DNA from: Bog-473 sp963711065
GTDB lineage: Bacteria > Actinomycetota > Acidimicrobiia > Acidimicrobiales > RAAP-2
Length of the DNA stretch: 64,000 nt
NCBI GenBank assembly: GCA_963711065.1
Contig: CAVQCO010000007.1
Coordinates: forward strand, 806,001 to 870,000
Reading direction: 5' to 3'
Positions 60,209 through 64,000 of the stretch are shown here, piece by piece. A program made the position numbers and the translations under genes. The notes beneath the pieces are model-generated. The model was not told where the DNA came from and searched no databases. It saw only the letters and a list, made by a program, of their open reading frames with translations. Numbering within the stretch: the first letter of the stretch is position 1; each line of letters opens with the position of its first letter.

Positions 60209-61024
60209 TTGCCGGACGTTGACGTCCGGCTCCCCGACAACCTGAGAGAGGCGGTCCGCCAGCAGGTCGCCTTGTCGTTGCGGCCTCCTTACGAGGTTCC
60301 CGTCACGATCGCCGTCAACGGGGCATTGATGAGCTCGGCGTGGTTCTTCCTGCCCACGACGTTGCGCGACAAGCTGTTCACGGTCCATGGCACACTGGCC
60401 TTCGCGTTGATCCTCGCGGCTTGGATGTACTCGGATGTGCCTTCGACGAACGTGCTCGCGCCGGACGCCGAGCGAATTCGAACTGCCTTGGACGACCCGG
60501 TGGTGTTTCGACGGATGTTGTACGCGAAGGAAATCGTCCTGTGGCTGCTGGTCACGCCGGTGTGCGCCCTGGTGGCCGTCGTCAACGGACTCATCCATCA
60601 CTCACTGCTCTCCACGCTCTATACGGTCATCGCAATCGGAATCGTGCCTTTCGGCTTTCTCTCCATTTCGGCGTGGGTGGGGATCCTCTTTCCCTACCAT
60701 CCGATGCCGCTCCGCTACCGGTGGGAACACCGGCGGCCGCGCAAGAGGATGCTGGTGCGCTGGGGAGTCCTGATCGTCACGCCCTATGTGCTCGTGCCGG
60801 TGCTCGGAGTGCTCATGCTGACGCCGTCCCTGCTCGTGTGGGGATTCACCGCGCCACACGGGCTGTCCGAGAAGCTGCCCGACCATGACCTCGGCCTGGG
60901 ATTGGCGGTGGCCTGCGCGATCGCCTTGGCGTGTTCGTTCCTCGGTCACCGGCTCGGTTGGTGGATGGCGACCCGACGAGGCGCCAAGCTGCGGGATTTC
61001 CTCGCCGACCCCGTCAGGGGATGA
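60209..61024 (+). CDS. Multi-pass membrane protein of unknown function
   Basis: I do not recognise the family. The 271 residues start from TTG at 60209 with a short polar leader (DVDVRLPDNLREAVRQQV) and then have six hydrophobic segments. The layout resembles ABC-2-type transporter permeases (MYSDVPSTNVLAPDAERIRTALDDP as a cytoplasmic loop between helices), but no ATPase gene is adjacent. The C-terminal loop is positively charged. The gene follows the small membrane protein by 69 bases and could be co-transcribed. Confidence 0.6.
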   Translation: MPDVDVRLPDNLREAVRQQVALSLRPPYEVPVTIAVNGALMSSAWFFLPTTLRDKLFTVHGTLAFALILAAWMYSDVPSTNVLAPDAERIRTALDDPVVFRRMLYAKEIVLWLLVTPVCALVAVVNGLIHHSLLSTLYTVIAIGIVPFGFLSISAWVGILFPYHPMPLRYRWEHRRPRKRMLVRWGVLIVTPYVLVPVLGVLMLTPSLLVWGFTAPHGLSEKLPDHDLGLGLAVACAIALACSFLGHRLGWWMATRRGAKLRDFLADPVRG

Positions 61025-61256
61025 CCCGCCGCAGCCCGAGAGGTCGAATCTGCCCGAGGGTGCAGTGGGCGTCAGGCGAGGCGCGGTCTTGAGGGGAGGC
61101 CAGAACCCCCGGGGTCGCGGCGAGTGTTGTGCGAGGCGTGCTCGCCGGTCGTCAACCCGGAGACAATTCAGGGCGATACCTCTCTGACGCGACGACCCAA
61201 AATGTTACGTTGCCCGGGCTGGTCGATTCCTGCGCACGAGGGGGGCAAAGGGAAGC

Positions 61257-63749
61257 GTGAGACGGCACCATCCTGGCGCGCGTGCGCTGGTCACCGTGGC
61301 GGCGCGCGCCGCTGCCGCCCTGGCGGCCGGCATCGGATCTGCCCTCGTGGTCGTCAGCGCGGCGCCGTTGGTCGCTGGCGCCTCCGGGATCATCCCGCCG
61401 TCGAACCCGGCGGCCAGCGTGCCGCCGCAGGTCATACCCGCCTGCTCCCTGTCACCCGTGGACGACAAGAGCAGCGGATGCACCGACTCGATCCTGCACG
61501 ACATCAACTACGCGCGCTGGCTCGAGGGGCTCGGACCTCTCGTGCTGCCGGGCAACTACGCCAGTGATGCCGTCGCGGTGCAGCAACTCGTCCTCACCGA
61601 CGAGGAGCGCGACGACCGTGGGCTGTCCCCGTACTCCGGTCTCGATGCCACCCTGAACACGGCTGCGCTGGCCGGTGCGACGACCAACTCCGACCCCCTC
61701 CTGCCCTCGGGCTTCGTCGGCCCGGGGGGCTCCATCTTCGCCCAGGACTACACCCCGCTCGGGGCCGACTTCGCCTGGATGTACGACGACGGCTACGGCG
61801 GCACCAATCTCCTGTGCACCTCGCCGGGCGCAAGTGGGTGCTGGGGCCACCGCGACAACATCCTGGGCCCCTGGGCGAGCGGCAGCGGCCAGACCGCGAT
61901 GATGGGGGACGCCAACACCCTGACCGGGCAGTACGCCGAGATCTTCGCCTACCAGCCCAACCCGGCCGACTCGCTGGTCGACCCGATCACACCGAGCTCC
62001 CTGCCCACTCCTTCGACGCCTGCTGCACCCGATGTCGTGCAAGTCGTCCCGGCTTCCTCCCCCGACACCGGTGCCGGGACGCCCGTGACCATCGAGGGCA
62101 ATTACTTCACCGCCTCGCCGGTGCCCCAGGTGTTCTTCGGCGGTGTGCCGGCTACAAACGTCCACGTGAATTGGGACGGAGAGCTGACCGCCGACGCGCC
62201 CGCCGACCCGGCCGGCAATGTGGCCGACCAGGTGGTGGTGACCGTGACGGCCGGCGCATTTTCCTCGAGCATGACGGGCACACCGGCGGTCAACGAGTTC
62301 GACTACGCGCCGGCGAACGCCCCCACGACGACGTCCGTGTCCCCGACGTCGGGGGCGCAGGTGCCGCCCACGGGGAGCACGGTGGTGATCAAGGGCACCA
62401 ACTTCTTCGACGGCGGTGTCACGCCGATCGTCGACTTCGGGAACGTGGCGAGCTTCCCCACGAGCTACAGCGCGACCCAGATCACTGCGACCATCCCACC
62501 CTCCATCAACCCGGGCACGGTCGACGTCACCGTCACGACACCCGCGGGAACGAGCGGCGTGTCGGCGGCCGACCAGTACACCTACACGGGGAGCGGGACG
62601 TCCGCGGCCCCCACGATCACGAGCGGGAACGCGGTCACGTTCTCGGCGGGAACGGCCGGAGTGTTCGACGTCACGACCACGGGAACCCCAGGCGTCAGCT
62701 CCTTGACGGACTCGGCGTTCAGCGGCTGCACACCGTCGACGCTGCCTGCCAGCATCACGCTCAACTACACCGGTGGATCGACCGCCTCCCTGGAAGGAAC
62801 GCCCGTCGCGGGGGACGGCGGGACGTACACGGTATGCCTCGTCGCCTCCAACGGGGTGGCGTCGCCGGCCACGCAGCAGTTCACTCTCACCGTCGACGCA
62901 CCACCACCCCCGCCTCCGCCGCCGCCTCCACCTCCGCCGCCTCCACCTCCACCCGCACCGACCCACGGCTACTGGCTGGTGGGATCGGACGGCGGCATCT
63001 TCAGCTTCGGTTCGGCAGAGTTCCACGGCTCCACCGGCTCGCTCCACCTCCAACGGCCGGTCGTCGGCATCACCCCGACGGCGGACCGGGGCGGCTACTG
63101 GCTCGTCGCCTCCGACGGGGGCATCTTCGCCTTCGGCAACGCGGGCTTCCACGGCTCCATCCCGGGCAGCGGGCTACACCCCGCCGGCTCGGGCCTGCCG
63201 AGCAGCCTGAACGCGCCGATCGTCGGCATGGTCCCCTCGACCGACGGCGGCGGCTACTTCATGGTCGCCTCCGACGGCGGTGTCTTCGCCTTCGGTGACG
63301 CGAAGTTCGAAGGGTCCTGTCCCGGCATCGGCGGCTGCAGCGGCGCCGCGGTGTCCGTCGTGCCCGACGCCAGCGGGAACGGGTACTGGGTGGTCACGAG
63401 CACCGGCGCGGTCTACACGTTCGGCGACGCCACGAGCTACGGGTCCCCCGGCCCCCAGGGCTCGGCGATCACCTCTGCCGTCGCCACCTCCAACGGCCGC
63501 GGCTACTGGGTCCTCGACGGCGCGGGGCAGGTGTTCCCCTTCGGCAACGCCGCGGGGATGGGGAGCCTGCCGCCCGGCTCGGCGGGCGGCCTGAACCCGG
63601 CGTCCGCCATCTTCGACACGTCCGACGGCGGGGGCTACTGGGTCGTGACCGCGTCGGGCAGGGTCTCGAACTTCGGCGACGCGCCCGGCGACGGGGACAT
63701 GTCGGGCACCCATCTCAACGGGCCCATCGTCGCCGCCTCCGGCTCCTGA
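61257..63749 (+). CDS. Secreted CAP-domain protein with IPT/TIG domains and GYWL-repeat module
   Basis: GTG at 61257 has GGGAAGC upstream and starts a signal peptide. Residues about 65–240 are a CAP/SCP-like domain with ILHDINYARWLEGLGPL and the conserved His in GHRDNILGPW. Two IPT/TIG-type Ig domains (about 255–350 and 355–445) and a further Ig-like domain (about 450–545) follow, then about 20 consecutive prolines, and from residue 571 six copies of the GYWLVxSDGGIFxFGxAxFxGS motif. The last module is a paralogue of the end of the protein at 9160. It is an exported, probably surface-associated multidomain protein; function unknown. Confidence 0.85.
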   Translation: MRRHHPGARALVTVAARAAAALAAGIGSALVVVSAAPLVAGASGIIPPSNPAASVPPQVIPACSLSPVDDKSSGCTDSILHDINYARWLEGLGPLVLPGNYASDAVAVQQLVLTDEERDDRGLSPYSGLDATLNTAALAGATTNSDPLLPSGFVGPGGSIFAQDYTPLGADFAWMYDDGYGGTNLLCTSPGASGCWGHRDNILGPWASGSGQTAMMGDANTLTGQYAEIFAYQPNPADSLVDPITPSSLPTPSTPAAPDVVQVVPASSPDTGAGTPVTIEGNYFTASPVPQVFFGGVPATNVHVNWDGELTADAPADPAGNVADQVVVTVTAGAFSSSMTGTPAVNEFDYAPANAPTTTSVSPTSGAQVPPTGSTVVIKGTNFFDGGVTPIVDFGNVASFPTSYSATQITATIPPSINPGTVDVTVTTPAGTSGVSAADQYTYTGSGTSAAPTITSGNAVTFSAGTAGVFDVTTTGTPGVSSLTDSAFSGCTPSTLPASITLNYTGGSTASLEGTPVAGDGGTYTVCLVASNGVASPATQQFTLTVDAPPPPPPPPPPPPPPPPPPAPTHGYWLVGSDGGIFSFGSAEFHGSTGSLHLQRPVVGITPTADRGGYWLVASDGGIFAFGNAGFHGSIPGSGLHPAGSGLPSSLNAPIVGMVPSTDGGGYFMVASDGGVFAFGDAKFEGSCPGIGGCSGAAVSVVPDASGNGYWVVTSTGAVYTFGDATSYGSPGPQGSAITSAVATSNGRGYWVLDGAGQVFPFGNAAGMGSLPPGSAGGLNPASAIFDTSDGGGYWVVTASGRVSNFGDAPGDGDMSGTHLNGPIVAASGS

Positions 63750-63871
63750 TCCCCGGGCGGACGCCCGCGCGGTAGGGGAGGGGCTCGTCGCCTCGGCGCG
63801 CTGGCGGCTGCCGCGCCTGACGTGATTCGAATCTATGGTGGGGCACACCGATCGACCCCCAGGGAGGGACC

Positions 63872-64000
63872 ATGGGCATCTTCCAACGGGCGCACGACAT
63901 CGTGCAGGCCAAGACGAACAAGGCGCTCGACGCCGCCGAGAAGCCCGACGAGATGCTCGATCTCTCCTACGAGAAGATGCTCGAGCAGATCACCCAGGTG
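63872..64000 (+). CDS. PspA/IM30 family protein, N-terminal part
   Basis: The first 43 residues (MGIFQRAHDIVQAKTNKALDAAEKP…) are the amphipathic N-terminal helix and start of the coiled coil of PspA/IM30, which binds stressed membranes. AGGGAGG lies seven bases before the ATG. The rest of the gene is beyond the window. Confidence 0.85.
   Translation, partial: MGIFQRAHDIVQAKTNKALDAAEKPDEMLDLSYEKMLEQITQV

Noticed and set aside
1..64000. CRISPR arrays, rRNA genes, insertion sequences and prophage genes
   Set aside because: None was seen: no short spaced repeats of CRISPR type, no rRNA sequence and no transposase. The only recombinase is a chromosomal XerD-type protein.

Overview
The window is high-GC DNA with actinobacterial gene content, GTG/TTG starts and very tight gene packing. 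The order phosphatase – tlyA – nadK – recN – pyrG – NUDIX – xerD – scpA – scpB – rluB – cmk – der (21.4–43.6 kb) is the one known from Mycobacterium tuberculosis (Rv1692–Rv1713), so an actinomycete is nearly certain. The two secreted proteins with GYWLVxSDGGIFxFG repeats point towards the class Acidimicrobiia; that placement is from memory and not proven here.

Layout. 0–9 kb: end of an SQR-like flavoprotein, a PhyH dioxygenase, a phosphotriesterase-like hydrolase, TrpB2, and a quinone/isoprenoid group (UbiA-like membrane protein, MenG/UbiE methyltransferase, geranylgeranyl-reductase-like flavoprotein), then a GT87 mannosyltransferase. 9.2–13.2 kb: a 1350-residue secreted protein built on nine 258-bp tandem repeats. 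13.2–18.1 kb: Ku, then an operon for E1 alpha, E1 beta and E2 of a 2-oxoacid dehydrogenase, without E3. 18.1–22.9 kb: a 58-residue coiled-coil gene under an apparent LexA box, CBS, HTH–flavin-barrel, GT4 and PH-like proteins, a HAD phosphatase, and a leaderless gene for a phasin/H1-like repeat protein. 22.9–44.3 kb: the conserved core block for ribosome methylation, NAD kinase, repair, CTP synthesis, chromosome segregation and aromatic amino acids (AroH, TyrA, an AroA–Cmk fusion), then PlsC, IspH, DUF512 and Der. 44.3–46.8 kb: a secreted phosphoesterase and an HSL-type hydrolase. 46.8–58.8 kb: an envelope-glycan region (AftD-like arabinosyltransferase, four glycosyltransferase/flippase genes, three methyltransferases) with visibly more A/T. 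59.1–64 kb: tRNA-Pro(GGG), a small segment with a VOC gene closed by a copy of the tRNA 3' end, membrane proteins, a second secreted GYWL-repeat protein with a CAP domain, and the start of pspA.

Three conserved genes (a dksA/traR-type gene, tyrA, der) each carry one extra base that breaks the frame, and rluB has no ordinary start and would fuse to scpB if one base were removed. All shifts are of the same sign, so assembly error is at least as likely as real decay. The most interesting candidates are the LexA-boxed 58-residue gene, the palindrome-controlled leaderless repeat protein, the tRNA-bounded VOC segment, the AroA–Cmk fusion and the two modular GYWL proteins.
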